A program made the position numbers and the translations under genes. DNA of 64,000 nucleotides from assembly GCF_001544535.1 (NCBI RefSeq), contig NZ_FCON02000009.1, forward strand, positions 61,738 to 125,737. The letters run 5' to 3'. Source of the stretch: Caballeronia choica (lineage in GTDB: Bacteria; Pseudomonadota; Gammaproteobacteria; Burkholderiales; Burkholderiaceae). Shown one piece after another: positions 9,028-17,437 of the stretch. The notes beneath the pieces are model-generated. The model saw only the letters and a list, made by a program, of their open reading frames with translations. It was not told the origin of the DNA and did not search any database. Position 1 is the first letter of the stretch, and the number at the start of each line of letters is the position of its first letter.

Positions 9028-10026
9028 TCAGATCTTGAAGCTTTCGAGACTCGCAGGATGGAACAACTCCCGCGCCTGAAGCGGACGGCTGGACAATCCC
9101 TCGGCATGATGCCGGGCCAGGAAGCGGTCGATAGTCTGCTCGTTCTCGGCAAAGCCGTACGACCAGAAATCGAAGCCCATCAGCTTGCGCGCCGCCCGCA
9201 ACTGGTCTTCGACAAACGGCAAAGTAATCTTGGTCACACCGGACTCGCTGAGCCGCGCGAGCGCGAGGGCCTTCGATTTCTCGAATGCCTTGACGAGTGC
9301 ACCCGGCAGCCACGGATGCTGATCGGCGAGCGTTTTTCTGACACCGAGCGTGTGCATGATCGGAAACAGCTTGGTGCGCGCATACCAATCGGCCGCAGTC
9401 TTATGTGGATCGTCGAAGAGATACCGAACCTGCGGATGGCCCTGGTCAAAGCAGGAAGGCGCGCGCGGACCGATGACGGCGTCGATCTTTCCCGCCGCCA
9501 GAAGGCTGGAAATCGTTTCGCCTTCGGGAGCGTCTTCCAGCTTGATGTCGTCAGGCAGGTTCAACGAGATCTTCTCGACTCTGGCTGGATCTTCGTAGCC
9601 CCCGCGCACCCAGGTCACATCCGACGCTTTCACCCCATACTCTTCCTCTAGAAGAAGCCGGACCCAGACGTTGGCGGTGAGCTGGTACTCGGGTACTCCA
9701 ATGCGCTTGCCCTTCAGGTCTTCAGGCTTGTCGATTCCCCGGTCCGCTCGCACGTAGATCGACGTATGTCGGAACGCCCGCGACGGAAAGACCGGCACGG
9801 CAATATAGGCCGACGTACCCGCAGCGGTCTTCACTGAATAGCTGCTGAGCGACAGCTCGCAGATGTCGTAGTCGGCGTGTCGAAATGCGCGAAAGAAGAT
9901 CTCCTCAGGATCCTGCAGCATGAAGACCGGATCAACGCCGTCGATCTGAACATCCCCATCGATGAGCGGCCGCATGCGGTCATAGTTGCCAACGGCGATA
10001 GACAGCCGAAGCTTGTGATTTCCCAT
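9028..10026 (-). CDS. 4,5-dihydroxyphthalate decarboxylase-like protein (copy 1)
   Basis: This 332-residue protein belongs to the family annotated as 4,5-dihydroxyphthalate decarboxylase (Pht5/OphC-like), which has a periplasmic-binding-protein fold but acts in the cytoplasm. No signal peptide is present. Typical segments are the N-terminal AVGNYDRMRPLIDG, EEIFFRAFRHADYDICELS, the VFPSRAFRHTSIYV block, GKRIGVPEYQLTANVWVR and PRAPSCFDQGHP. The expected reaction is removal of a ring carboxyl group from a dihydroxylated aromatic acid; the real substrate is not shown. A good AAGGAG site precedes the ATG. Upstream, reading leftwards, is regulon promoter copy F. A very similar second copy lies at 22279-23271. 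Confidence 0.75.
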   Translation of the reverse strand: MGNHKLRLSIAVGNYDRMRPLIDGDVQIDGVDPVFMLQDPEEIFFRAFRHADYDICELSLSSYSVKTAAGTSAYIAVPVFPSRAFRHTSIYVRADRGIDKPEDLKGKRIGVPEYQLTANVWVRLLLEEEYGVKASDVTWVRGGYEDPARVEKISLNLPDDIKLEDAPEGETISSLLAAGKIDAVIGPRAPSCFDQGHPQVRYLFDDPHKTAADWYARTKLFPIMHTLGVRKTLADQHPWLPGALVKAFEKSKALALARLSESGVTKITLPFVEDQLRAARKLMGFDFWSYGFAENEQTIDRFLARHHAEGLSSRPLQARELFHPASLESFKI

Positions 10027-10116
10027 TACCTCTTCTCCTTGTTGCGGAACAGTAGAAACGAAAGCGCCAGCACGGGCCAGCCATGCGGGCCGGGAGATCG
10101 ATCAAATTGATCTTTG

Positions 10117-10160
10117 TTTATCCTATATCGCATCATCCTACTTGGCTTTAGATATGTCAA
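10117..10160 (-). promoter_or_regulatory. Regulon promoter/operator, copy F (decarboxylase copy 1)
   Basis: On the minus strand TTGACA (10155-10160), a 17-bp spacer and GATGAT (10132-10137) are followed by GCGATATAGGATAAA (10117-10131). The CGATATA half is conserved but the second half-site is weak. It lies about 90 bp before the gene ending at 9028. Confidence 0.6.
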
Positions 10161-10336
10161 CGATCATGGGGGCGTTGCGTCTCAGTCCACTTGACCCCGC
10201 CTCACCTGCCCTCTCTCAATTTTGGCCTACGGTCAGGTGCGTGGCGCCCGCCCATCCTCACCGCTGCATGCGGAGCGCATTTAGGCCGCACCCGTCGCGT
10301 TCAAGTGCGCCTGGCCGGGGACTTTCCCTAGGGTGC

Positions 10337-10380
10337 TTGACTTAATTCATCCCGCCACACATTATTCGATATACATCGAT
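10337..10380 (+). promoter_or_regulatory. Regulon promoter/operator, copy B (binding-protein gene)
   Basis: TTGACT (10337-10342), a 17-bp spacer, CATTAT (10360-10365) and then TCGATATACATCGAT (10366-10380). The last block has ATCGAT-type symmetry (TCGAT arms around ATACA). It precedes the gene at 10497 by about 115 bp. The 10027-10496 spacer thus holds two divergent copies (F and B). Confidence 0.65.
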
Positions 10381-10496
10381 CTTAAACCGCACTGTTTATT
10401 GCATTTGGAATCACGCATCAATGCCGCTACAGGAAAGTCCAGTTGCTTAATCGGCCCATTTCCCCTGCTCATCCATCACCCACGGCGAGGATCACC

Positions 10497-11711
10497 ATGT
10501 TATTCAAGCTTGGCGTATCGCAAGCTGCAGTGCAAAAACTGCAAAGTCCGTTCGTTGCGCAAGAGACTACGCCCGCTCATCAGCGCAGCCTCAAGAACCG
10601 GCGCGATCTTCGATACTGGCCAGGAAAGATCCTCGTCTCGGCTACGCAATTGAGCGCCAGCCTGCTTCTTTCCACGGGTTTGCTCTGTACTGCTGCCTAC
10701 GCGGCGGAAGATTCCATCACGAACCATCAAGGCGACATCACGCCGATGTGCGGCACAAAGCCGATGATCGTCGGCATATCCGACGGGTATGGCGGCAACA
10801 CCTGGCGCAAGACCGGTCTCGAGGAAGCTCGGGACGAGCTCAGTCGGTGCAAGAACGTCAAGCGGATCATCTATAGCAACGCCAATGGCGACGCCCAGAA
10901 GGCGAACTCCGACATCAACAGCATGGTGGCGCAGGGCGTCAACGTCCTCATTCTGCTTCCCGACTTCGGCGCGGTGCAGCTTCCCGCAATGCGGGCGGCG
11001 ATGAAAGCGGGCGTCGCAGTCGTCCCGTACTCGGCTCAGATGGCGGGCGTTCCTGGCCGTGACTATGTCGTCAACGTAGTGGGCGATACGAATCAGATCG
11101 GTGTCCTGTGGGCTGACTGGCTCGGAACCACACTCAAGAAGGGAAATGTCGTGTTCATGGGTGGATCGCCCGGAGCGACTACTTCCCAAAACTTCATGGA
11201 TGGTCTGAGAGGTGGACTCAAGAAATACCCGGGTCTGAAGTTGCTCAACGAGCAGTACATCGTGACGAACTGGAATCCCGTCGACGCCCAGAAGGCCACA
11301 GCCGGTCTCATCGCGCAATATCCGAAGATCGACGCCATCGTGACGGATGGTGGCGGAACCGCACAGGCCGCCATAAAGGCATTCGAGCAGGCTCACCTTC
11401 CGGTCCCCGCCATCGCGACGATTGCAAGCAACAACGAGCTGAATTGCCATTTTCTCGCGGCGAAACAGTCGGGGAAGCCATTTCCCTATTACACGCTCGA
11501 CGGCACGACGACTTATGTGCGCTTTGCGGTACGCCAGGGCGTAGCGGCATACCAAGGAACCGTGAACAAGGAATCTCCTGTGATCCTTCCGTTCCCGTAT
11601 GCGGACAGCGCGAAAGGGCTCGACCCGAAGTGCGACGCCGCGGCACCACCGGATGCCGACCTTACCTCTGCGCTTCCGCCGCAGAAGCTGAAGGCCGTGT
11701 TCGAACATTGA
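10497..11711 (+). CDS. Periplasmic sugar-type ABC substrate-binding protein (Peripla_BP_4 family), orphan
   Basis: This 404-residue secreted binding protein has a long basic N-terminal stretch, then a hydrophobic signal ending in TAAYA/AED near residue 73, and then a type I periplasmic binding fold. Fold markers are MIVGISDGYGGNTWR, NSMVAQGVNVLILLPDF, AVVPYSA, GDTNQIGVLWADWL, VVFMGGSPGA, DAIVTDGGGTAQAA and the late PYYTLDGTT. It is related to RbsB/XylF-like proteins. No ATPase or permease genes follow, so it may serve a distant transporter or be left over from a lost ABC operon. The start is the ATG at 10497 after GAGG. It is expressed from regulon promoter copy B, which suggests it carries the aromatic substrate or a related compound. 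Confidence 0.75.
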   Translation: MLFKLGVSQAAVQKLQSPFVAQETTPAHQRSLKNRRDLRYWPGKILVSATQLSASLLLSTGLLCTAAYAAEDSITNHQGDITPMCGTKPMIVGISDGYGGNTWRKTGLEEARDELSRCKNVKRIIYSNANGDAQKANSDINSMVAQGVNVLILLPDFGAVQLPAMRAAMKAGVAVVPYSAQMAGVPGRDYVVNVVGDTNQIGVLWADWLGTTLKKGNVVFMGGSPGATTSQNFMDGLRGGLKKYPGLKLLNEQYIVTNWNPVDAQKATAGLIAQYPKIDAIVTDGGGTAQAAIKAFEQAHLPVPAIATIASNNELNCHFLAAKQSGKPFPYYTLDGTTTYVRFAVRQGVAAYQGTVNKESPVILPFPYADSAKGLDPKCDAAAPPDADLTSALPPQKLKAVFEH

Positions 11712-11956
11712 TAGCCAGGGACGATTCACGAACTGCATTCACTGTTGCAGATCATTGGGTCACGTAGCCCTTCCCGGCGTGCGAGCACTTGGCAACGTTT
11801 CGTTCTCGGTGCTCGCGTGCGAAGTCCACGGTCTCGTCAGCAAACCTCGGGGGACACCGAACAGGCGCACCGCCTTATGCTCGCGATCGTCCGGCAGGAG
11901 CCGGCCCTGAAGCCCGACATGGCCGCTGCCGAAAATCCCCATCTTCTTTTAGATGA

Positions 11957-12154
11957 GGATACCAAAATACAACGCTAACCCTTGCCACGACAGCGGTGGC
12001 TTTAGGTACGCGCAACGCGTACGCCCAAAGCAGAGCGACACTCTCTGGGCGCATCGCGGGGCCCGACTACGGCACCAACATCGCGACGCATTCTTCGACA
12101 AACGGTTACCGACAGGCGGCACAAGATCGTCGTCGCTCACGCGCCGTTCACTAG
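11957..12154 (+). pseudogene. Relic of an outer-membrane porin gene, N-terminal part only
   Basis: The frame encodes a signal-peptide-like run (TLTLATTAVALGTRNAYAQS), then a degenerate first strand with SGRI.GPDYGTNIATH and NGYRQ. This is the pattern of Burkholderia porins (AQSSVTLYGRIDAGLDY...). There is no start codon in place and the frame stops at 12152-12154 after about 65 codons. The rest of the porin is missing. It lies between the binding-protein gene and the BKACE promoter. Confidence 0.5.
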
Positions 12155-12171
12155 GGCTTTCCCTGAGTGCC

Positions 12172-12215
12172 TTGACTTACTTAATTCCGAACAGTATGAT
12201 TCGATATAAATCGAT
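12172..12215 (+). promoter_or_regulatory. Regulon promoter/operator, copy C (BKACE gene)
   Basis: TTGACT (12172-12177), a 17-bp spacer, TATGAT (12195-12200, the best -10 of the set) and TCGATATAAATCGAT (12201-12215). The leader from 12216 to 12505 contains a GAGGGG/CCCCTC hairpin at 12256-12271 and no gene. Confidence 0.7.
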
Positions 12216-12505
12216 CGTATGCGGAATTAATTTAGCGCAACCGATCTGATTGCGAGAGGGGCCAGCCCCTCGCATCCCGGCGGTTTCGTTTGCGCGGGGG
12301 TCGCGGGGCAGACGCCGTCTCGGGGAGGTCGAATGTATGGAGATGGACGTGGCGAGGAGGTCGCCGTGGTGTGCAAGCACTCCGGCAGGGGAGTTTCAGG
12401 CTCCCCCCTCAAGCGACCCGCGATTCGCCAAAGCCTCTCCAGTTTGATTGCCGTGGGTTCGGAACATTTTCGAACCTAATTTCACTACCTGTGTCGAGGA
12501 TCACC

Positions 12506-13453
12506 ATGATCGAAAAGCTGCCGCTCTGGGAAGCCGCCAAACGCGAATTGGAGGAGTATCAGTTTATTGCTGGGGCCGACCTGCAGCCCAAGTGGGATGT
12601 GTCGGAGAAGGTCGCCATCAACTGCGCGGTCTCCGGCCGCTTTGAAGACACGTCGTCTTTCCAGGCGTACGTGGATGAAGCGACCGCCGTGATCGAAGCC
12701 GGCGCCTGCGGCGTTCACATCGACTTCTCGTTCATGACCGACGCACAAGGGCGCCGCATGGATCGTGACATCCTGCCGGTCGAAGCGTACAAGCAGGTTA
12801 TCGAGCCGCTGCGCGCCCGCTTCGGCAAGGATTTCGTGCCGAACGTGAATGTGCTGAACGGCACGACGTTCGATATGTGCTTGAGTCCCGCTCGCGAAGG
12901 CCTGACCGAAGTCGCGCCGTGTGCGCCGGGCCATCCGGAGGCGTTCGCGTTGCCGGCCGTCATGACGCTCGAGGAATTAGGCGTCAAGCCCGAATTGGCG
13001 GTCCACAGCTCCGGCGAAATCGAGCTTGCCAAGCGCAAGCTGATCGATACCGGCATTCTCAAGAAGCCGTACAACTGGCTGATTCTCTACGGCCTGCCGT
13101 TCAACGTCGGCCGCACGCTGGTTTCCGGCACGTGGGTGAGCGACGCCCAGGATATGGCGCAACACATGTTCCTGATGGTCGACCAGATTCGCAAGATCGA
13201 TCCGACGTCGGTCATCAGCGTCTGCGCGGCGGGTCGCGCATCGCTCTATATGACCACCCTCGCCACCATGATGGGTCTGCATATCCGCGTCGGCACGGAA
13301 GACACGCCGTGGAAGTACCCGAACAGCGACGTGAAACTCACGAGCAACCTCGAGATGTTCAACATGGCGAAGGACATCGCCGCCCTGCTCGGCCGTAAGC
13401 CGGCAACGGCCAATGAATACCGGCAACTGGTCGGCTTGGCGGCCCGGACCTAA
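12506..13453 (+). CDS. BKACE-family (DUF849) beta-keto acid cleavage enzyme
   Basis: This 315-residue TIM-barrel protein belongs to the 3-keto-5-aminohexanoate cleavage (BKACE) family, whose members condense a beta-keto acid with acetyl-CoA and split it. Family marks are AINCAVSGRFED near the N-terminus, EAGACGVHIDFSF, the HSSGEIELAKRKL segment, and the C-terminal HIRVGTEDTPW and ELLGR-type ending (ALLGRKPATANEYRQLVGL). The usual metal HxH motif appears as H-I-D (GVHIDF), so metal binding may differ. The ATG at 12506 is preceded by GAGGATCACC. Given its regulon promoter, it may process a ring-opened keto acid; this is inferred. The 3' side is free of genes until 13928. Confidence 0.7.
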   Translation: MIEKLPLWEAAKRELEEYQFIAGADLQPKWDVSEKVAINCAVSGRFEDTSSFQAYVDEATAVIEAGACGVHIDFSFMTDAQGRRMDRDILPVEAYKQVIEPLRARFGKDFVPNVNVLNGTTFDMCLSPAREGLTEVAPCAPGHPEAFALPAVMTLEELGVKPELAVHSSGEIELAKRKLIDTGILKKPYNWLILYGLPFNVGRTLVSGTWVSDAQDMAQHMFLMVDQIRKIDPTSVISVCAAGRASLYMTTLATMMGLHIRVGTEDTPWKYPNSDVKLTSNLEMFNMAKDIAALLGRKPATANEYRQLVGLAART

Positions 13454-13927
13454 GGGATTCGTGCGGCGATGACGCGCAAGCGGACAGCGGGAACGGGCGA
13501 TCGGATGTGAAGAGCAACGCAGACGAAGCCCGCTCCGCACGACCGACATCGCTGTACCGCGTTGCACACGGGCGATCTCCTCATGGTTCACGAAGAAGGT
13601 CGCCAGTTCTCCGGCATCAACACGTGCGAGCGTCGATGGCTTTCGAATAGCGAAATCCTGCTCTGATCGGCGAGAAACTTCGCTCTCACACCGGCGAAGC
13701 GCGATGAATGGAACATTTGATGCAGCAACGCACGATACGGACAGACCGAATGCCCAGGCGTCGCGAGTCCGTCGACCCTCGCCTCTTGACCCGCCCTTGC
13801 GGCGTCTTCGGGATGGTTTGCGCATGAAGGCTCGTGCAGTTCGAGGCCCTGCCCACGAAGCACACGGCGGGCGCATTACCAGATCTATTGCGGATGTATG
13901 CGTTCGAGAGCAAAAGGAGAGTGACAA
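13454..13927. other. Intergenic region without a supported gene
   Basis: Only short conflicting frames on both strands are visible, none with a recognisable family. The last bases carry an AAAAGGAGAGTGACAA ribosome binding region for the next gene. No copy of the regulon promoter module was seen here. Confidence 0.45.
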
Positions 13928-14971
13928 ATGAGCGATGAGACGAGAAGCGCAGAACCCGCCGTGCAACTGTGGACACGGGACGGGTTTCAAGGCGCGCTGT
14001 CGGTCGTTACCCGACCAACGTATGCGCCGGACTACCTTTCCGTCGAAGGGCCGCACGCGCCGCGCAGGGCGGTCCTCGACCACCTCACGCCGGATGATGC
14101 GACCGACCCGCAAGCGCTTCCCACCACCGTTGCGACCTCCCGCCTCGGCGTCCGACTGCATGTCTCGGGCCGTCGCACGCCGATGCCGTTCGTGGTCCGC
14201 AACGTGGAGGCGGACGAGATTCACTTCATTCAGTCCGGCACGGTCAAATTCGAAACCGATGTCGGCAGCCTCATTGCCGGCGAGGGGGACTTCGTCTGCA
14301 TTCCTCGCGCGATCGCATACCGGTACTCCCCCGTCGACGGCGCGATGCGGAGCGTCATCGTGGAGAGCCCTTCCGCGGTCAAGCTCACGCCTCCCGCGCC
14401 GTCCGGCATGCTCAACGTGGCGCGCGACCTGAAGTACGCAGAGATCGATCAGGACATCCGGCCCGGCGGACCGACCCGTCTGATCCTCAAGACGCTCGAT
14501 GGTGAAAACACCGTCTTCACGATGCCACACGACCCCCTTTCGCTAGGCGTGCTGCTTTCCGAGAGCGTGCCGGTCTGGAAGCTCAATCTGTCGTCAATCC
14601 AGGTTCACGCCTATCTGCCTGAGGGCGGTCCGCCCAGTCAGTTTCTGTCATCAGGCACGGGCGACATTCTGATGTTCAACCTCAGCGCGCGTCCCGGTGG
14701 GCGGCCACCGGTTCACATCAACGCCGATTTCGACGAGGTGATCTGTTACGTGCGAGGCCCGGGCGCCTGGGGCGGCTGTACGGAGCCAGGAACCTTGACA
14801 TGCGTGCCCAAAGGCGTGATCCACCACGGCCCGTCCGAGGACGTTCATGAAGGCTACCAGGCGTGGCTGCTCGAAACACGCGCGACCCTGCGCTGGACGC
14901 CACGGGCGATCGCAGTGTCGCAATTGATGGAGACCGGCAATTACGCTCCGCATCCGAGTACGGTGAAGTGA
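13928..14971 (+). CDS. Homogentisate 1,2-dioxygenase-like cupin (short form)
   Basis: This 347-residue double cupin resembles homogentisate 1,2-dioxygenases but is about 90 residues shorter than the usual 430-440. The first cupin includes EADEIHFIQSGTVKFETDVG and DFVCIPRAIAYR. The second contains H263 (PPVHINADFDE), E270 and H300 (IHHGP). The E-to-H distance of 30 matches E341/H371 of the human enzyme as I remember it, so a mononuclear iron site is plausible. Expected role: extradiol-type cleavage of a gentisate-, homogentisate- or hydroquinone-like ring; the substrate is not known. The ATG at 13928 has a strong AAAGGAG. It begins a run with the NTF2-like and Gfo/Idh genes. Confidence 0.7.
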   Translation: MSDETRSAEPAVQLWTRDGFQGALSVVTRPTYAPDYLSVEGPHAPRRAVLDHLTPDDATDPQALPTTVATSRLGVRLHVSGRRTPMPFVVRNVEADEIHFIQSGTVKFETDVGSLIAGEGDFVCIPRAIAYRYSPVDGAMRSVIVESPSAVKLTPPAPSGMLNVARDLKYAEIDQDIRPGGPTRLILKTLDGENTVFTMPHDPLSLGVLLSESVPVWKLNLSSIQVHAYLPEGGPPSQFLSSGTGDILMFNLSARPGGRPPVHINADFDEVICYVRGPGAWGGCTEPGTLTCVPKGVIHHGPSEDVHEGYQAWLLETRATLRWTPRAIAVSQLMETGNYAPHPSTVK

Positions 14972-15102
14972 CCGCTGGCGCATAGTGCGACTCGATCGTC
15001 AGGTTGCGTTCCGGATTCGCAAGTGGAGGGTTCAATCCACTCACCCCCGGCGGCGTGGCATCGATTGCTTCAGCCGCGACGATTCAATCAAGGAGACCGA
15101 AG

Positions 15103-15612
15103 TTGGAAGCGAAACTTCAGCAGCTACTGGATGAAGCGGAGATTCGCCGCGTTCATATCCGCTATTGCCGCGGCATCGATCGGATGGACTGGGATCTCGT
15201 GCGGTCCTGTTATCACCCGGATGCGATCGACAGGCACGGCGCGTACAACGGAGATGTCGAAGGTTTCATCGACTGGGCAGCCGAGTTGTTGCCTAACTTC
15301 GAATCGACGCAGCACTTCACCGGCAACCAGTATGTCGAGGTGCACGGCGACGTGGCGTTTGCGGAGCACTATGCGCAGGCAAGCCATCGCACCAAACCCG
15401 ACGGCGACAAGCCGGCGATGGATTGGGTGGTGAACGTTCGCTACGTGGACCGCATGGAGCGGCGAAACGGTGAATGGCGCATTGCCGATCGTTTGATCGT
15501 GCTCGATTCCCAGCGATCGGACCCGGTTCCCGGAGATCTGGCACTGCTCGAAAATTTCAATGTCGGGCGCCGTGACAAGGAAGACCCGTCGTACAAATAC
15601 CAGATCGTATGA
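15103..15612 (+). CDS. NTF2-like (SnoaL_4 type) protein, possible isomerase/hydratase or dioxygenase-beta-like
   Basis: This 169-residue single-domain NTF2-like protein starts LEAKLQQLLDEAEIRRVHIRYCRGIDRMDW and contains the FEST.HFTGNQYVEVHGD.A..E.Y pattern (given here in parts) typical of SnoaL_4 proteins in aromatic and steroid clusters. The start is a TTG at 15103 with AAGGAG eight bases before it; the frame extends upstream to 15004 without a good site. A ligand-binding cavity is expected but no activity can be assigned. It lies between the homogentisate-dioxygenase-like gene and the oxidoreductase, probably co-transcribed. Confidence 0.65.
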   Translation: MEAKLQQLLDEAEIRRVHIRYCRGIDRMDWDLVRSCYHPDAIDRHGAYNGDVEGFIDWAAELLPNFESTQHFTGNQYVEVHGDVAFAEHYAQASHRTKPDGDKPAMDWVVNVRYVDRMERRNGEWRIADRLIVLDSQRSDPVPGDLALLENFNVGRRDKEDPSYKYQIV

Positions 15613-15710
15613 CGGGCGCGGCCGGCGTCTGTGGCCGGCTCCAGAGGGTCAACCTTTGGGATCATGCGCTCAAGGTTACAGCAGCTACCTGAAGGTTAGA
15701 GGAGGAAGCA

Positions 15711-16823
15711 ATGGAAGGAAAATATCGTGTCGGTATCGTCGGCCTGAGCCCGGGACGCGGTTGGGCGGCGACAGCCCATATCCCGGCCTTGCGGGCCTTG
15801 TCCGACATCTTTGAGCTCGCGGGCGTGGCGAATACGAGCCTCGCGAGCGCGCAGGCCGCGGCCGCCGCGTTCGACATCCCGCGGGCATTCGAAAGTGCCG
15901 CCGCGCTGGCCGCATCGCCGGACATCGACATCGTCGTCGTCACCGTCAAGGTTCAGCACCACAAGGAAGTCGTCACGGCGGCCCTGCAGGCGGGCAAGAG
16001 CGTGTACAGCGAATGGCCGCTCGGCAATGGGCTCGAAGAGACCATCGCGCTTGCCGAACTCGCGCGCGAGAAAAAGGCATTGGCCGTCGTTGGCGCGCAG
16101 GCGATCGCCTCCCCCGAAGTGCAGTTTATCCGCAAGCTCGTCGCGGACGGCAAGATCGGCGATGTCCTGTCTTCGACGTATGTCGGTTCGGGTTTCAGCT
16201 GGGGCGACGACATCCTGCAGGGTGACGGCTACGCCATGGACAATCGGAACGGCGCCACACTGCTTTCCGTGATCGGGGGGCACGCGATTGCGGCGATCGA
16301 TGCCGTCCTCGGCGATATCGAACAAATCGACGCGGTGCTCTCGCAACGCAGGCAAACCGTGCGCATCATCGAGACGGGCGAAACCGTCGAGATGAAGACG
16401 CCCGACCACCTCATGGCGAACGCGATTCTGCGTTCCGGAGCGCCGCTGTCGTTGCAAGTCCGCGGTGGCCTGCCGCGCGGAACGAAGCTGCTGTGGGAGA
16501 TCAACGGAAGCGAGGGCGATCTGCGCGTCACCGCGAGGAATGAATACGTCCCGGCGATCAACATCTCGCCCTTGCGCGTCGAGTTCGGACGCAAAGGCCA
16601 GGACGGCTACGAGGAACTCGACGTCCCGGATCCGTTCCCGATCGATGCCGGCGATGCCGTTGCGGCGCGCAATGTCGCCGGCGTTTACCGGTTGATCGCC
16701 GATGACCTGCGCCATGGCACCCGTACGGCGCCCAGCTTCGATCACGCATGCGCACTTCACGAAGTGCTCTATGCAATCGAGCAGTCGAGTGAAACAGGCA
16801 ATCGGATCAAGGTGAGCAAGTAG
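15711..16823 (+). CDS. Gfo/Idh/MocA-family NAD(P)-dependent oxidoreductase
   Basis: This 370-residue protein has an N-terminal Rossmann fold. The usual GxGxxG is replaced by GIVGLSPGRGWA near residue 7, as in the Gal80p-like branch of the family. It is followed by SEWPLGNGLEET near residue 100 (EKP-type motif in altered form) and the C-terminal alpha/beta domain. It is expected to oxidise or reduce a hydroxyl or keto group of a pathway intermediate. A GGAGGA site precedes the ATG at 15711. It is the last gene of the 13928-16823 run and is followed by a perfect 11-bp hairpin. Confidence 0.75.
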   Translation: MEGKYRVGIVGLSPGRGWAATAHIPALRALSDIFELAGVANTSLASAQAAAAAFDIPRAFESAAALAASPDIDIVVVTVKVQHHKEVVTAALQAGKSVYSEWPLGNGLEETIALAELAREKKALAVVGAQAIASPEVQFIRKLVADGKIGDVLSSTYVGSGFSWGDDILQGDGYAMDNRNGATLLSVIGGHAIAAIDAVLGDIEQIDAVLSQRRQTVRIIETGETVEMKTPDHLMANAILRSGAPLSLQVRGGLPRGTKLLWEINGSEGDLRVTARNEYVPAINISPLRVEFGRKGQDGYEELDVPDPFPIDAGDAVAARNVAGVYRLIADDLRHGTRTAPSFDHACALHEVLYAIEQSSETGNRIKVSK

Positions 16824-16826
16824 CAA

Positions 16827-16858
16827 GCGTGTGCGGCTTTCAAATGCGCCGCACACGC
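16827..16858 (+). terminator. Hairpin after the Gfo/Idh gene, possible terminator
   Basis: GCGTGTGCGGC (16827-16837) pairs perfectly with GCCGCACACGC (16848-16858) around a 10-base loop, starting 3 bp after the stop codon. There is no T-run, so it may stabilise the transcript end rather than act as a classical intrinsic terminator. Confidence 0.45.
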
Positions 16859-17034
16859 ACATGAAGCGCGCAGACATGAGTGTGCAGTGCTCCATCCTGT
16901 CCGTGGTCGGACGGGGTTGAAGGTGATGGCCCGGACTGGCCTCCCGGCGGACGCGAACGCACCTTTGGTGAGCGAGGCCGGTGGTCAGCGGGTTGTAGTC
17001 ACGTGGTCAAGGCGTACGTGATAAGGAGAAGATG

Positions 17035-17271
17035 ATGGCTAGCGCTGGAAAGTCGTTGCACTCGATGGTGGAACGCTGGCTTGCTCCCACCTCGATGGAC
17101 ACGGTGCACGTGGTCGAATTCAAGAACCAGCGTGCGAGGCGGCAATGTTACGTGTGCGTCGAAGCACGCAGGGCCGCCGGAACCGCAGCAATGTTTTTCT
17201 TTCGCCGCAAGGACGGGTTCTGGTGTATTTTCCCGCCGAACCAGGAGCGCCCGACCATGCGCGTGTTGTGA
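17035..17271 (+). CDS. Small conserved-type hypothetical protein (78 aa)
   Basis: A strong AAGGAG (17023-17028) precedes two adjacent ATG codons at 17032 and 17035; spacing favours the second. The protein reads VERWLAP, then VHVVEFKN, CVCVEA-like (CYVCVEARRAAG), FFFRRKDGFWCIFPP and ends RPTMRVL. I recall similar short uncharacterised proteins in Burkholderiaceae. It has no signal peptide or membrane segment. Its two central cysteines and aromatic-rich C-terminus are the only notable features. It is convergent with the second MarR gene and no function is proposed. Confidence 0.6.
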   Translation: MASAGKSLHSMVERWLAPTSMDTVHVVEFKNQRARRQCYVCVEARRAAGTAAMFFFRRKDGFWCIFPPNQERPTMRVL

Positions 17272-17437
17272 GCGCGACCGCGCCGGCGTTCTCCGCACCG
17301 GTCAGCAATGACCCGACGCCATCGTCGTCGTAGCAACGACCGGCGCATCCGGACTTTTGCTATCGTCCACGGGGCGTTGTTGGCGGAACGGATCGCTAAA
17401 AAAACGCGCACCGTATAACGCCTCGGATGCCGCCGGA

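Noticed and set aside
9028-10026. The decarboxylase-like proteins as ABC-transporter binding proteins
   Set aside because: They lack signal peptides and no transporter genes are near; the sequence fits the 4,5-dihydroxyphthalate decarboxylase family, which shares the fold.
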